A stretch of DNA of 64,000 nt, taken from the NCBI GenBank assembly GCA_026214975.1, contig CM047805.1, forward strand, positions 107,193,845 to 107,257,844, read 5' to 3'. The notes beneath the pieces were generated by a model. The model was given only the letters and a program-made list of their open reading frames with translations. It was not told the origin of the DNA and ran no database searches. The stretch's first letter is position 1. Every line of letters starts with the position of its first letter. The stretch is from Gentiana macrophylla. Taxonomy: Eukaryota; Streptophyta; Magnoliopsida; Gentianales; Gentianaceae. Below, in pieces: positions 1-11,858 of the stretch. The position numbers and the translations under genes were made by a program.

Positions 1-59
1 ATATTTCCCAAAGGGATAGGGTAAAGTAGCAGGATCAATAGTTACTGAATGTACAGACG

Positions 60-93
60 CCCGATTAATCGGCGTGGTTTCCCGATTAAACGG
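60..93. repeat. Palindrome pair in the gag-protease region of element A
   Basis: There are two units based on CCCGATTAATCGG, separated by 8 bases. The second copy has an A-for-T change in its right half. The same motif recurs in the leader of A (10530-10562) and upstream of its TATA box (32282-32316). Confidence 0.7.
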
Positions 94-117
94 ATCCCCT
101 TTTCTTCCTGATTCTGC

Positions 118-1495
118 TACGTTTTGATGCTAACTGCGTTCTGATTCTTCCTGGATAGTTGGTGTAATAGGTCCAGGAAGTTCCTTTCTGCTTCTCATCA
201 TAATTGCATTCACGTCCTTCGGATTCATCTCTGTGTTACTTGGTAATCTTCCCGGAGGACGGGCTGACACTTGTTCGGCGATCTGCCTCACTTGGTGCGA
301 CATATTCTGCACTAAGGCTTCCTAATTGGTTCTGACAATATGTGGTGAAGTTTGCATTCAGCTCAGTCATGGAATTTATGAGTTGATTGACCGTGTCAGT
401 CACAATTGAGCTCATTTTATCTATGGTCGCTTCCCAACCACCACGACTTGTTGAATCGAAGGATGAATCCCCAAGTCTGTCTTGGTCTCTCTCTACCTAT
501 AGGATCACTTAGTCGAAAACCAGGGTAGTCATGAGAACCTGGACGATATCCGCCTCCATAAGGATTTTCTTGCCTCCTTAAATTGTTCACATCTTCGGTG
601 TTGGTTGCTTCGACTTCTTGAAATTTCTCTACCTTGGAAATTCAGTCTTGCATGCCGTCTATTTTCTCATTCATTGCCATTAACTGGTATAAGATCTTTT
701 GAGAAGTGTCTTCTCCAAGTACTCCTTCAGCTACCTTTACATTCTCAATTTCATGCGTTCCCCATTGGCTTGTAAGTGCTATTTGTTCCAAATTTTCTTC
801 TGCTTCTTCAGGTGATAGCAACGGAAAACATCCGTTGCTCGATGCATCAACTCTCATTTGTTCACTGGGCCGCAATCCATGATCGAAACTATGCATTCGT
901 ACGGGCAGAGTGATATCGTGGTGAGGGCATCTCCGTTGTGCTTCCTTAAACCTTTCCTAAGCTTCTTCGAAAGTCTCAGCCGGTTTTTGCTTGAAATTCA
1001 TGATGTCTTGTCTCATCTGTAGTGACTTCCCAGGCGGGCAGTTCTATTCATAAATTTCTACAGTAAATCGGTCCAAGTTTGGATCGATCCTGGTGCTAGA
1101 GACAATAACTATATCTTTGCCTTGTCTTTTAGAGTGAATAGGAACAATTTCAGCTTAATGTTGTCTTCAGGCACTCCTGCTGGTTTGACTGTGCTGACTA
1201 TCTCCAAGAAGTTGGTTACGTGTACACTAGGATCTTCGTTTGGTACTACATGGAAGATAGTGCAATTGGTCACCATTTGTATCACGTTTGGCTTTGGGTG
1301 AAAGACCTCAGCCACATTCTCTGGTTGAACAATCGCTGGAACAAATTGCTCAATCGTTGACATTACATAACTTTGTAGAGTTCTTCTATATGCTTGTACC
1401 ACAACTCCTGCTCTGTTTCATCTTCCATTGACACCGTTTTGTCCATTCTGCGCCATTGTGTTATCAATATCCTCCAAAGATGAAATTTCTTCTTC
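118..1495 (-). pseudogene. gag remnant of element A
   Basis: This is the broken Gag (nucleocapsid/capsid) region of an Athila-like gypsy element. On the minus strand the 1109-1402 stretch carries the capsid signature VIQMVTNCTIFHVVPNEDPS followed by KLKLFLFTLKDKAK. That matches the conserved plant Retrotrans_gag block with its FHG.PNEDP and LFPFSLKDKAK motifs. Pieces at 642-896 and 130-312 continue in the same order; the last contains RPPGRLPSNTEMNPK and an NAIMMRSRKELPGP block like the gag end of Athila elements. Stops and frame changes separate the pieces, and an in-frame stop lies near 1420. A palindrome pair at 60-93 sits just past the last piece, where the gag-protease linker would be. 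Confidence 0.75.
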
Positions 1496-1606
1496 CTTCT
1501 CACTGTGATCTCCTTCGTGTGAACTCAAGACTCAACAAAAATAATAGTTAGTAACTTGCCACGCCGGCTGTTACACTCGCCTGGCAGACTAAAAAATATA
1601 GACTCT

Positions 1607-3302
1607 TGTTAGGTGTAGTGCCCGAAAGACAATTTGTGTAATTGTTTTTAATAATAGATGACAGAATTTATCTCATCATAGTTACTTGCTTGGTGCTTGT
1701 AAAGTAATACACTGCTGCAAACCCTAAGTATATCTGTATGTAACCACTTAACTCAGTGTATGGATTACATGTGAGGATTGAGTTAGTGGAGATATGCTTA
1801 AACTGTTAGTCCGTGGTGAATTTAATCAGAGTTTAGGGTCTCTTGATTAAAACACCAATAATGCGCCCAGAACACCTTAGGGTGTGATAGTCTTATCCGG
1901 ACTGTCGGTAGAGGGTACCTACGTGGGGCATTTATATATGATGGCATTCATATAGATCGACCGATTTAATCTGTATTTCTCGATGTAATTCCGTAATCGA
2001 GAATCTTATTAAATCATTAGATGATCATATATGGATCAACCTTAATCCTGAGGTGATCACAGGGTGCTGCTTGTCCCGGGGTAGTGTTTGATGTGTTAGT
2101 TACGGTTCACTTAAATATGTGTTCCAAGCCACTTCTCATTGGCACTATCTCCGGATGAGTGAGTAGTTCGATTTTCACAGACATGGAATCCATTCCTTCC
2201 TGGGAAGTAGAGAGACAATCCCTTATTTGTTAGCCTTAAGAAAGTGATCGATCCCGGAGTTCATATTAGACTAATTGATCACTAGTCGATATGTGAACTA
2301 ATTGATCATCGTGGGTTAATGGTAAATAAGGGTAAGATATTCTGAAGTCGGGTTCACGGAGACTTCCCACCGAATGGACAATCTATGGAGGGTTAATCCA
2401 GTATGTAGTGATTATATCAATGGACGCTTATTCACTCTATGGGTTGAGTATAAGTGTACATCTATAATCGGTAGAGTTCGATTCCGGGTTTATGGTGGCG
2501 TAATCCCGGAATTAATAATTAATGTACTTATTATGTTCGATGAATAATTGATTATTGGAGCTACTGGTTATAGGTCCATGGTCCCCGATGTGGCTTCTGT
2601 AATTTGGACTAATAATCTTGTTATTTGGGCCTTAGTGATAATTAATTGGCTGGGCTAATTAATTGATATGCATGGATATTATTTAGTTGGGCTAAATAAT
2701 ATAATACACATAAAAGACATTTTGTGTGGGCTTATTAACCCTAAGTGTGGCGCCATTTTAATCTTCATTTAGCACAAGAATTAATTTTCTTGTGTTATGG
2801 AAAAATAAAAGATATTCTTGTTGTATGATTGGTTGGATGACTTGTTATTTGATTTCCTATTGGTCAATACATGTCACAATTAGTCATTAAGGAAAATATC
2901 TTTTTATTTTGTTTAATTAATTAAAACTTGGAGACCAAGGATTTACTCTCCTATAAAAGGAGAGTTATTCCAAGGGTAATTAGCAATGGAAAATTTCGAC
3001 CTACACACTTGTAAAAGAGAGAAAAAATTGTTTTTCTTGTCTAGGGTTTTAGAGGAAGAAAAACTTGGAGTTTTTCTTCGTGTTGCATATCAAGGAGGTT
3101 CATTTATCAAGAAGGGTGTCCACCAACCGCCGTTTGGAGAACACATCGGAAGATCAAGGCTTCTCTTCCCGATATTGGTAACATAAACTTAACCCCCTTG
3201 TAGTAGTTTAAGTCCTTTAACTATGTATTGTGATATATAAGTCGTGATCCATCCACTGCGCGTAGATCTAACTCGTTTAGATCTAAGAACCTGCATCCTT
3301 CA
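1607..3302 (+). repeat. 5' LTR of element E
   Basis: It is a 1696-bp direct repeat of 8783-10477, from TGTTAGGTGTAGTGCCCG to CCTGCATCCTTCA. It contains a TATA box (TATAAAAG at 2952-2959) late in the repeat, so U3 is long and R-U5 short. It differs from its twin mostly by missing single bases, for example TAGTTCGATT here against TAGTTCTGATT. A 66-residue ORF at 2986-3186 lies in this repeat and is not a gene. Confidence 0.92.
2952..2959 (+). promoter_or_regulatory. TATA box of the E 5' LTR
   Basis: TATAAAAG lies inside an inverted repeat (CTCTCCTATAAAAGGAGAG) in the LTR, about 350 bp before the LTR end. The same sequence is at 10128-10135 in the 3' LTR. The position fits the U3/R boundary of a plant LTR; transcription itself is inferred. 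Confidence 0.65.
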
Positions 3303-3304
3303 TG

Positions 3305-3316
3305 TGGTATCAGAGA
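3305..3316 (+). other. Primer-binding site of element E
   Basis: TGGTATCAGAGA starts two bases after the 5' LTR. It matches the first bases complementary to the 3' end of plant initiator tRNA-Met, the usual primer of copia elements. Confidence 0.8.
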
Positions 3317-6300
3317 AAGGTTCCACGGTTTATATAGTCATAATCATAATTAAACGATTTAAAAGAGTGGAATTGCATGTAGGTAAATTTTATTTATTGT
3401 TTTATGCTTTGATAATGATTAATTGCTATGGTTGAAGAGATGGATTGGGGGTTGACACTGTTTACCCGTTAGATCTATTGTAAACTCATATAAACGATGA
3501 AAATTCGTTCATATGAGTATAGGAAATTATGTAATTTATTTTTATTGCAATTTTAATTTCAAGAAAATAGATCTGTTTAGTAGCTGTGTAGTTATTTCGT
3601 TTTTCCCGTTGATCGAGCCGTTGAAATGACGATCCCTCTGGTCAGAATCAAGATTGGAAGATTTTGAATAATTCCACCAAATTTAGCGTCGATCGGAGTC
3701 CGTTTTAATATCCGTTCGTTGCTGCAAAGAAGCTGCTGTAACAGAAAAACGCAGGATTCACAGAAACCCTACCTGTGACTTCCTCGACTTTCTGGGAGAG
3801 TTTAGACCGTTGAAACGCAAATCCAACCGGTCAGATCGAAAAATATGGAGTTTTTGATGTGGGATAAAAATTTCAGGTCGATCGGGATTCATCTCGATTC
3901 CCAATCGGACTCGGGAAGTCTTTGAGGCGCTGCTGTAAAAGTCAGATCCAGCAGCAAGTTGGGCGGCTCACTGGAGAAAATGGACAAGTCAAAACTCCGA
4001 TCCAACTGTCCATATTGAAGCCCAAGGAGTGAGGAACAGATCTGGAAAGTTTCGTAGCGATCCGAGTTCGTTTGGTTTGCCGATCATCGAAGATTTTGAA
4101 CAGCTGCAGATTATGTTAGAAAGAAGTAAACCCTAGTTAGGGTTTTGGTTATTTATTTTCTAATAGATTAGATACGGGGGTGCCAACGGTCCATCTCGGT
4201 GTTTATTTTCCGCACTAGTATACATGTTTAGATTGTATGTGTAGAACCGGAAAATTGCCATGACATGCATCATATCATGAATTCCACTCCATATGCATAC
4301 ATGTAGAAATTAATTCGAGGAATTAGTTAGGCATGTATAAAACACGCAATTAGTTTTAATTAATTGTTTGATATTAATTAGAAACTAATTAGGATAAAAA
4401 CCGAGGAACACGGGTTTTTTCAATCGTCGAGGTTGTGTGATGGATTCTCGGTGAATCCCACTCTGCGAAAGCATAAGGAGTAAAATCCCGAAACCTCGTG
4501 GTTAAGGTGTTGGATTCTCGGTGAATTCCACCTTACCTAGACGAGATTACGTTTTTGTTCCGTAGTGTCTACGTGAAAGTTTGATGTTTAAGGATTGGAT
4601 AATCACGGGCAAACATGGTTCGAAAGTGGTTTAACCACGGTTGGGTGGTCAACAGTAGCTACGGCTCGATCGACTTCACCCTCCACGTGTGACGTTTGCA
4701 CGGGGGTCCGGCAAGGCTGAGCCATCCGAAGAGCCACTACGGCTCAACGGAGCTCCATTGGTCTTCACCCGTCCGACGGTCACATATGTTCCAACAAATA
4801 GGTCGGGTGGGCTAGCCCACATAACCGACAACATTTGTGCCTGTGATTTATTGTTCCTTAATGTAACATCAAGTCCAAAAACGTGATCAGTAAACCCACC
4901 ACTTTTTCAAAATATTGAGTGGGAGCGGGAGAGGCGACAGCCGACCCCACGGCCTCTACTGTTGACGCTAGCAACGTGAGAGAATGGTGACTCCTCGAGC
5001 CGGCTTTGATTTCGGCCCCCTAAGGAAGGCCTTCACCGCTATCAAAATTCAAGGCTTGGTCTCCGAAAGGATAGGATTTTGGGTACTCATCGGGTCACTG
5101 ACCGACCCTAAGGCGGCACACTCGGGTCTACCTAAAAATCTTGAGACAGTAGGTCACACTCATAAAGGGTATTTTTGGTAGTACCTTGGCTGAAAAAGGA
5201 AAGGTGATTGACGATCACAAATGAGATGTTTGATTCTCAATTTGATCTTCAATATTAATCGAAACCTCTTTGACCTACCCTAAGGCGGCATCGAGGTATT
5301 AGATTAAATCCTTGGACAGTAGGATAGACTATAAGTACTTAGTTTATAGTTCCTAAAATTTATTAGTAGTGTATGATTTGGATTTATTCTCACAATTTTA
5401 TTTACAAATCATTATACATATCTCTCTGTGGTGCAAGACTGCTAGTGTAAAATTGACTAGTAATGACTTCGTTGAAAAGTGGTAAGTAACTAGAACATTG
5501 TACTTATTGATCTTACATGCGATTAATTTTTCGGAAGAGATATTTCTCTTGAGCCTTCAAGACTTAAGTGACGTAAATAAGTATGTCATCATTGTCACTC
5601 ACCGTTGAGCGAGAGACAACCATAGTTAGTTTGAAAGATGATTGGGACGATAAAATTCTTCTAGTGAATTTTAATTGTGTAGTGTCTACACGAGAAATTT
5701 TCTAATAGAAAAATTAGAGAATCATAAATTAAAGTGTCGCTAGTTAGACGGTATTTGGAACCGTTAAACTAGTGGGAGCTTTTATCTGTTCTTTTTCTAA
5801 TTTATTAGAAAATTAGTCCTACTGGGTAACGCTTTCATTAGACATCCCACAGTTCACGAGTAGTGTCTACTCAAACGAACTGCTAGTTCAAGACTATTTC
5901 CTTTTAAGGAAAGTCAAGAATGGGAAAGAATGTCTGCAAGTGTTAATCATCTAAACTAAGATTGAGGCTAAACCGAAATATTAATTAAAGAAAGTATAGG
6001 ATAAGGAAAGTGATTTCGGATCACTAACCAATGGATCCTTAGCGACTTTCTTAACCGAGTAACTCGACTCGGTAGCTTAGTTCTTTGGAAGAACAAGGAA
6101 GCTATTCATTAACAATTAATAAAGTAGACAACGGGCAGTAATTTCAGCTAGAATAGTGGGAGTGATATAAGGAAATGAATTTCGGATTCTATCCTTGAAT
6201 ATCACAGAAAAATTTATTTTTTTGTTTACAGATTCGTTGAAACAAGTGGATTCACTTCCAACTCGAAATATTGTTACCTCATAGAAAGTGAAAATGACAT

Positions 6301-8770
6301 TTGTAGTACGAATCCGAGACTCGGACTTTTGTTTGATAAAGTCAGAACCACTAAGAAATGCTGAAAATGTATATGTAACACGTCTTAAACTATTATAGGC
6401 GAATGGTTTCCGTATTAAGATGAACGACCCTTCAATATCTATTAATTAGTGCATATATCCTAGAGATAAGACCTGACGACTGGCTAAGGGTGATTCCTAT
6501 CTCCCAGTCTGGGAACACTATCTCAAAGGAACAATGACTAAGTTTCCTTTCAATCGGGAGAGGGTAATAGATTTGAAGAGGTAACATAGCTTGTTCATAA
6601 TGACCTTCGGGGTCTAATGAGATATACAAGCTAGCAGGAGATTTTGAGTGGTGACATTTTGTCTGATAACTACTCTAAACACGGTTTAGTTTATCGAAAG
6701 AATACGAGGAGGAGTCTCTGATTTCAGCAGAGAATAGAGTATTCCATGCTCAGAAATAGGCTATCGCATAGTCTTGGGACTGATGCTCGGCCTGCCTCTT
6801 AGTGGAATGTTTCTCACTGAGGAAGAAACCATAGACTTGCCCTATATAGTTATTGATGTGCTACAATACACTGCTAAACTCGATTAAGATAATTGGTTGC
6901 AAAATAACGGTTAACATTATTATGTAAACCGAGAAGTCTTCCTAGAAGATGCTAGTGAATTTATGGATAAGGAGTGAATTTGGTTCACACCACTTCCGTA
7001 AATGTAGGAATTTAGCACTTAATGCTTGAAGGTAGGACTGGAGATTTTGCACATATGTTCAGATTGTGACTGTTCGTGAAATATCTTAATGTGTCGAGTG
7101 AAGGTTGGTTATAAGATTTTTGAGATCAGAAAGTGACGGTTGAACTGTCACAAGCCTTCTGATAGAATCTATAAGTAACAGCCTTAAACCTTGGAGTACG
7201 GTTACACAAAGGTAGTTATTATCTAATTTAATCAGACCACGTCCAACATCGGTTGTTGGTGATTACACTGATAAATACTACTAGATCAGAATGTCAATCC
7301 ACCCAAAACGCAGTGGGAGTATGGTTTAACCGTTGACCCATTATGGTTTGGTGGACTTTACAGTCTACAGGTGGTGATTGATAACCTATGGCTCTTGATG
7401 GGTCAGATAGGATTACGATCATAGAGGTTGGTTTGAAAGCCTTAACCCTATGAATGGAGTTTTAGTACTCCATTACTCGCTCACCTCTCGTAGAACCACC
7501 TGAGTCTCTCAGACCCAGTGGGAGTAATTGGATCTACGCCGAAAAAAGTCGAATGAATAGGAAAGTTTAACTTTCAAAGACAAAGTCGAGTGGTCTAGGG
7601 GTGATTCCCTAAAAAGTATAGAGTTAACCAGACCTAGAACTCTCTCACCACTCAGTCTTGCTAGATTTCGTTAGAAAGCAGAAAATAGGGATGATACCCT
7701 GAGACTTTCTTGCCAAAAAACGGATTCTGAATTCATTCGGAACAGAAGGGTCTTGGTTAGAACAAATGGCAAGGTGACTGCCGGGGCTTATATCCTTTGT
7801 GGATTTAAGAGAACCTCTCGGTCATTTAAAGTCACATGTTTTAAAATATGTGGACTTGACCAGAATATTGATAAGTCTTTAGTAGACTGGATATCAATAT
7901 TGGTAAAGTAGTAGTATTAGTGTTCATGAATGATAACACTGAAACAGTTGGAAACAACATGTGTGTGCTAACTGAAGTCGGAAACTGACAGGCCAAGATT
8001 CTCTGGATGAGAGAATTGGACTATATTCTAAGAATTGATTCGGTCAAATTCACGAGAATGAGTCATTGGCTATCCCACCTATCTTATTGTATAATATGAT
8101 TATGCATACACGGTTGCAGCATTCATCGAGAGTGGTCCTACCCTACCTCTCAGGAATGATTCTCCAAATCTTCGGATAATGAGAAAATGGATAGAGTCTC
8201 TCTGGGATAACGGCAAGTCAGCTTAACACGAGTCAATTGCAATCGAATCTTGGATTCGAGCAATAAGTAGCGGTTTAGTACGTCCTCAAGTATCTTTAGA
8301 GAATGAGGAATCATATGCTTGTATATTCATGAGCAAACTTGAATATGGTTGACTACACTCGATTCTCGACTTGCGGTCAGATTAAGGATGATCATTAAGT
8401 TGATCTCGGCTCGGTGTTTACTCATAGTGCTTAGAATTTCCTTTTTGGTCTAGGAGTAATTCCAGGTCTGATAAGCCGATATCACTTCATCGTGAAAACA
8501 GTGAAGAGATAGCTTAGAAGGATCTTCTCAGTCATAAGAAGTCAAAAGCATATTGAGAGAGAGTACCGCCTGATTGGAAGGACCGGCAACGTTTCAATCC
8601 TAAAGACCGTCTCGAGTCGACAACCAAACTAATCAGTGTACCAAGTCGAGTGCTTGGAGGATACGGCATTGATGGATATGTCTCATCTACTTTTAGAGCA
8701 AGTGGGAGAGGGTTGTAAATAAGATGAGAAAGGGTGTGCTCTAAAAACAATCGTTGCTTGTCATTTCGTG
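3317..8770 (+). other. Non-coding internal region of element E
   Basis: About 5.5 kb have no ORF above about 90 codons and no retroelement protein motif on either strand. Visible structure includes two near copies of GGATTCTCGGTGAAT (4443 and 4513 regions) and repeated blocks around CCTAAGGCGGCA (5106, 5279). The phrase AGTGGGAG recurs near 4919, 5776, 6158, 7308, 7518 and 8700. The AGTGGGAG copies resemble the end of the polypurine tract and could mark old internal duplications. I see no tRNA, snRNA or gene here. Confidence 0.6.
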
Positions 8771-8782
8771 CAAGTGGGAGAT
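8771..8782 (+). other. Polypurine tract of element E
   Basis: CAAGTGGGAGAT immediately precedes the TGTTAGG start of the 3' LTR. This is the common copia plus-strand priming tract. Confidence 0.75.
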
Positions 8783-10477
8783 TGTTAGGTGTAGTGCCCG
8801 AAAGACAATTTGTGTAATTGTTTTTAATAATAGATGATGAAATTTATCTCATCTTTGTTACTTGCTTGGTGCTTGTAAAGTAATACACTCGCCAAATCCT
8901 AAGTATATCAGTATGTAACCACTTAACTCAATTGTATGGATTACACGTGAGGATTGAGTTAGTGGAGATATGCTTAAATCATTAGTCCATGGTGAACTTA
9001 ATCGAGAGTTTAGGGTCTCTTGATTAAAACACCAATAATGCGCCCAGAACACCTTAGGGTGTGATAGTCTTATCCGGACTGTCGGTAGAGGGTACCTACG
9101 TGGGGCATTTATATATGATGGCATTCATATAGGACTGGACCGATTTAATCTATACTTCTCGATGTAATTCCGTAATCGAGGAATCTTATTAAATCATTAG
9201 ATGATCATATATGGATCAACCTTAATCCTGAGGTGATCACAGGGTGATGCGTGTCCCGGGGTAGTGTTTGATGTGTTAGTTACGGTTCACTTAAATATGT
9301 GTTCCAAGCCACTTCTCATTGGCACTATCTCCAGATGAGTGAGTAGTTCTGATTTTCACAGACATGGAATCCATTCCTTCCTGCGGGAAGTAGAGAGACA
9401 GTCCCCTTATTTGTTAGCCTTAAGAAAGTGATCGATCCCGGGAGTTCATATTAGACTAATTGATCACTAGTCAGATATGTGAACTAATTGATCATCAGGG
9501 GGTTAATGGTAAATAAGGAGACTTCCCACTCAGAATGGACAGTCTATGGAGGGTTAATACGTATGTAGTGATTATATCAATGGACGCTTATTCACTCTAT
9601 GGGTTGAGTATAAGTATACATCTATAATCGGTAGAGTTCAGTTTCGGGTTTATGGTGGCGTAATCCCGGAATTAATAATTAATGTACTTATTCTGTTCGA
9701 TGAATAATTAATTATTGGAGCTACTGGTTAAAGGTCCATGGTCCCCGATGTGGCTTCTGTAATTCGGACTATTAATCTTGTTATTTGGGCCTCAGTGATA
9801 ATTAATTGGCTGGGCTAATTAATTTATATGTATGGATATTATTTAGTTGGGCTAAATAATATAATACACATAAAAGACATTTTGTGTGGGCTTATTAATC
9901 CTAAGTGTGGCGCCATTTTAGTCTTCATTTAGCACAAGAATTAATTTTCTTGTGTTATGGAAAAATAAAAGATATTCTTGTTGTATGATTGGTTGGATGA
10001 CTTGTTATTTGATTTCATATTGGTCAATACATGTCACAATTAGTCATTAAGGAAAATATCTTTTTATTTTGTTTAATTAATTATTTATTTAATTAATTAA
10101 AACTTGGAGACCAAGGATTTACTCTCCTATAAAAGGAGAGTTATTCCAAGGTAATTGGCAATGGAAAATTTCACCTACACACTTGTAAAAGAGAGAGAAA
10201 ATTTTTTTTTTTGTCTAGGGTTTTAGAGGAAGAAAAACTTGGAGTTTTTCTTGGTGTTGCATATCAAGGAGGTTCATTTATCTAGAAGGGTGTCCACCAA
10301 CCGTCGTTTGGAGAACACATCGGAAGATCAAGGCTTCTCTTCCCAATATTGCTAACATAAACTTAACCCCCTTGTAGTAGTTTAAGTCCTTTAACTATGT
10401 ATTGTGATATATAAGTCGTGATCCATCCATCTGCGTAGAGATCTAACTCGTTTAGATCTAAGAACCTGCATCCTTCA
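8783..10477 (+). repeat. 3' LTR of element E
   Basis: It is a 1695-bp repeat of 1607-3302, ending CTGCATCCTTCA before the flank ACTCG. It contains the TATA box at 10128-10135. The predicted minus-strand ORFs over this block (for example 8858-9124 and the left part of 10363-10857) are by-products of repeat sequence. Confidence 0.92.
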
Positions 10478-10690
10478 ACTCGACTCGACTTGACGAAACC
10501 GGCGAACGGATTCTGCTGAATCTGTGACGCCCGATTAATCATGGGTAACCCTCGATTAATCAGGTGAGATTTTTTTCTAGATTCAAACAAAATCGGCTTT
10601 GTACGACTCCAGTATAAACAGACTCGATAATTACAGAAACTAAATATACAAACGCTCAATCTCAAATTAAAAATCATTCTTGACACGAGT
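10478..10690 (-). other. Leader of element A between the E insertion and the PBS
   Basis: This 213-bp segment joins the gag part of A (1-1606) to its PBS. It contains a second copy of the CGATTAATC palindrome pair at 10530-10562. A 164-residue minus-strand ORF covers it but runs across the E LTR boundary, so it is not a real gene. Confidence 0.65.
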
Positions 10691-10707
10691 CCCCGGCAAC
10701 GGTGCCA
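10691..10707 (-). other. Primer-binding site of element A
   Basis: On the minus strand it reads TGGCACCGTTGCCGGGG, one base from the common plant gypsy PBS TGGCGCCGTTGCCGGGG. It is eight bases beyond the end of the A LTR (10716). Confidence 0.8.
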
Positions 10708-10715
10708 GAAAATCT

Positions 10716-11206
10716 TGATCGCGTGCAAAGCACTTGCTAGCAATAGGACTAGATCTATCGTAGCAGAGTACTGGCGAGTCAATGTCGAATCCCAAAGAGA
10801 CTTGTAAGAACGCAAATCATTCAAGATTGAGCTGTCACAATAACGGTCTATGACCAACTATATGGGTAGAATAAATGTGGTGACAATAAACAAACAAGAC
10901 TATGCAAGTTCAAACGGAGCGCACAAGAGTTTCTAATGTATTAGTCTAATTATGAGTTATTAGTTATTGCTCGCATAACATGCATTAGTCATCCCCGTTG
11001 GTAAATTATAATTCCTTTTTAGCTACGGGTGCAATCTCCTAACCCTATCTACTTCCAATGTAAGAACATCAGACAATCTATGTGCAACTAACCTCCTTCG
11101 TTGGTTGTATTAGTTCACATTCATTAAGTTTTAGAGTTGCCGGCTCAAGACTGAGAACCTCCCTATGCAGCTATTGACTATTACTAGCACGTTCCTAAGG
11201 ATCCAT
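10716..11206 (-). repeat. 5' LTR of element A, 3' portion
   Basis: On the minus strand this is the end of the LTR, finishing GCGATCA at 10716. It was cut by insertion of element B at 11206/31682; the flanking duplication TCCAT occurs at 11202-11206 and 31677-31681. The two portions sum to about 1.33 kb. Confidence 0.75.
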
Positions 11207-11557
11207 TGATTGGAGTCAACTTTACGTGACTCCGGTGCATTATTTATCCCCGATTATCACATTTTCAGCACATTTTTGGGTGACTTAGACCATTTTCGGG
11301 GTGATATCATGACCTCATGGCATGGGGAATGAATCCGTTACTTTGTTGGATTGTTACCCCTTTTTAGTTGATATTGATCCCATTCCCGAGCACTTTTACC
11401 CTCCGGAATTGTTTGTATGTTTTTGGTCGTGTGTGATGTTATAGGGTATCAGTGTCTCGAGGACCCGGAATGCGATGATTTACGGTAAAAAGCATAACCG
11501 AGGCAAGAAAAGAGATCAAAGAAGGAAAAAAGTGAAGTTTTGGGGCCACAGGGGTTC

Positions 11558-11819
11558 AAACGCACGTTTACACCCCTCAAACGTGCGTTTACAGAGTCAC
11601 TAGTTGATACAGAGTTGAACCCCGCCAAACACACGTTTGAAACCATCTTAAACGTGCGTTCCAAGTCCACCAAACGCACGTTTGTCCCACCCTAAACGTG
11701 CGTTCAAGATGAAGAACATTCAAGACTCTGCCCAGAAATGAAGCTAAACGCACGTTGAACCAATCCAAACGTGCGTTTGAAGAAGCCAAACGCCAGTTCC
11801 AGCCTCCAAACGTGCGCTT
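11558..11819. repeat. Array of ten gapped palindromes forming five hairpins (B 5' LTR)
   Basis: Units of 11-12 bp start at 11558, 11579, 11627, 11650, 11672, 11694, 11746, 11767, 11788 and 11808. Odd units read AAACGCACGTTT or close variants; even units read its reverse complement AAACGTGCGTTT. Each odd-even pair is separated by 9-11 bases, so five hairpins with about 10-12 bp stems are predicted. Each unit alone is also a gapped palindrome (AAACG, two bases, CGTTT). The array ends about 31 bp before the TATA box. Confidence 0.9.
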
Positions 11820-11850
11820 GGGCCAGTTTTCTGCAGATTTTCTCCCCAAC

Positions 11851-11858
11851 TATAAATA
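11851..11858 (+). promoter_or_regulatory. TATA box of the B 5' LTR
   Basis: TATAAATA in the context CCAACTATAAATACCCCCC lies directly downstream of the palindrome array. The 3' LTR has the equivalent site at 30600. The promoter role is inferred from position and consensus. Confidence 0.75.

Larger units (their letters stand above)
1607..10477 (+). mobile_element. Element E: large copia-style non-coding LTR element (LARD-like)
   Basis: This 8.9 kb element has two nearly identical 1.7 kb LTRs (1607-3302 and 8783-10477) starting TGTTAGG and ending CTTCA. An initiator-methionine-type PBS (TGGTATCAGAGA) sits just after the 5' LTR and a purine-rich tract (CAAGTGGGAGA) just before the 3' LTR. These are copia-style signals. 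Flanks are ACTCT and ACTCG, a five-base duplication with one mismatch. The internal 5.5 kb has no recognisable gag or pol in any frame, so it is best called a large retrotransposon derivative that would need enzymes from elsewhere. It lies in the leader of element A. Confidence 0.85.

Noticed and set aside
8532..9124. Minus-strand ORFs of 72 and 88 residues
   Set aside because: They cover the E internal end and 3' LTR, have no family resemblance, and the twin LTR does not keep the frame.
10363..10857. 164-residue minus-strand ORF
   Set aside because: It spans the boundary between the E 3' LTR and the leader, PBS and LTR of element A, so no single transcript unit would have evolved it.
11558..11819. 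CRISPR-like array
   Set aside because: The repeats alternate orientation, spacers are 9-50 bp and similar between twins, and the context is a plant LTR. It is not a CRISPR array.
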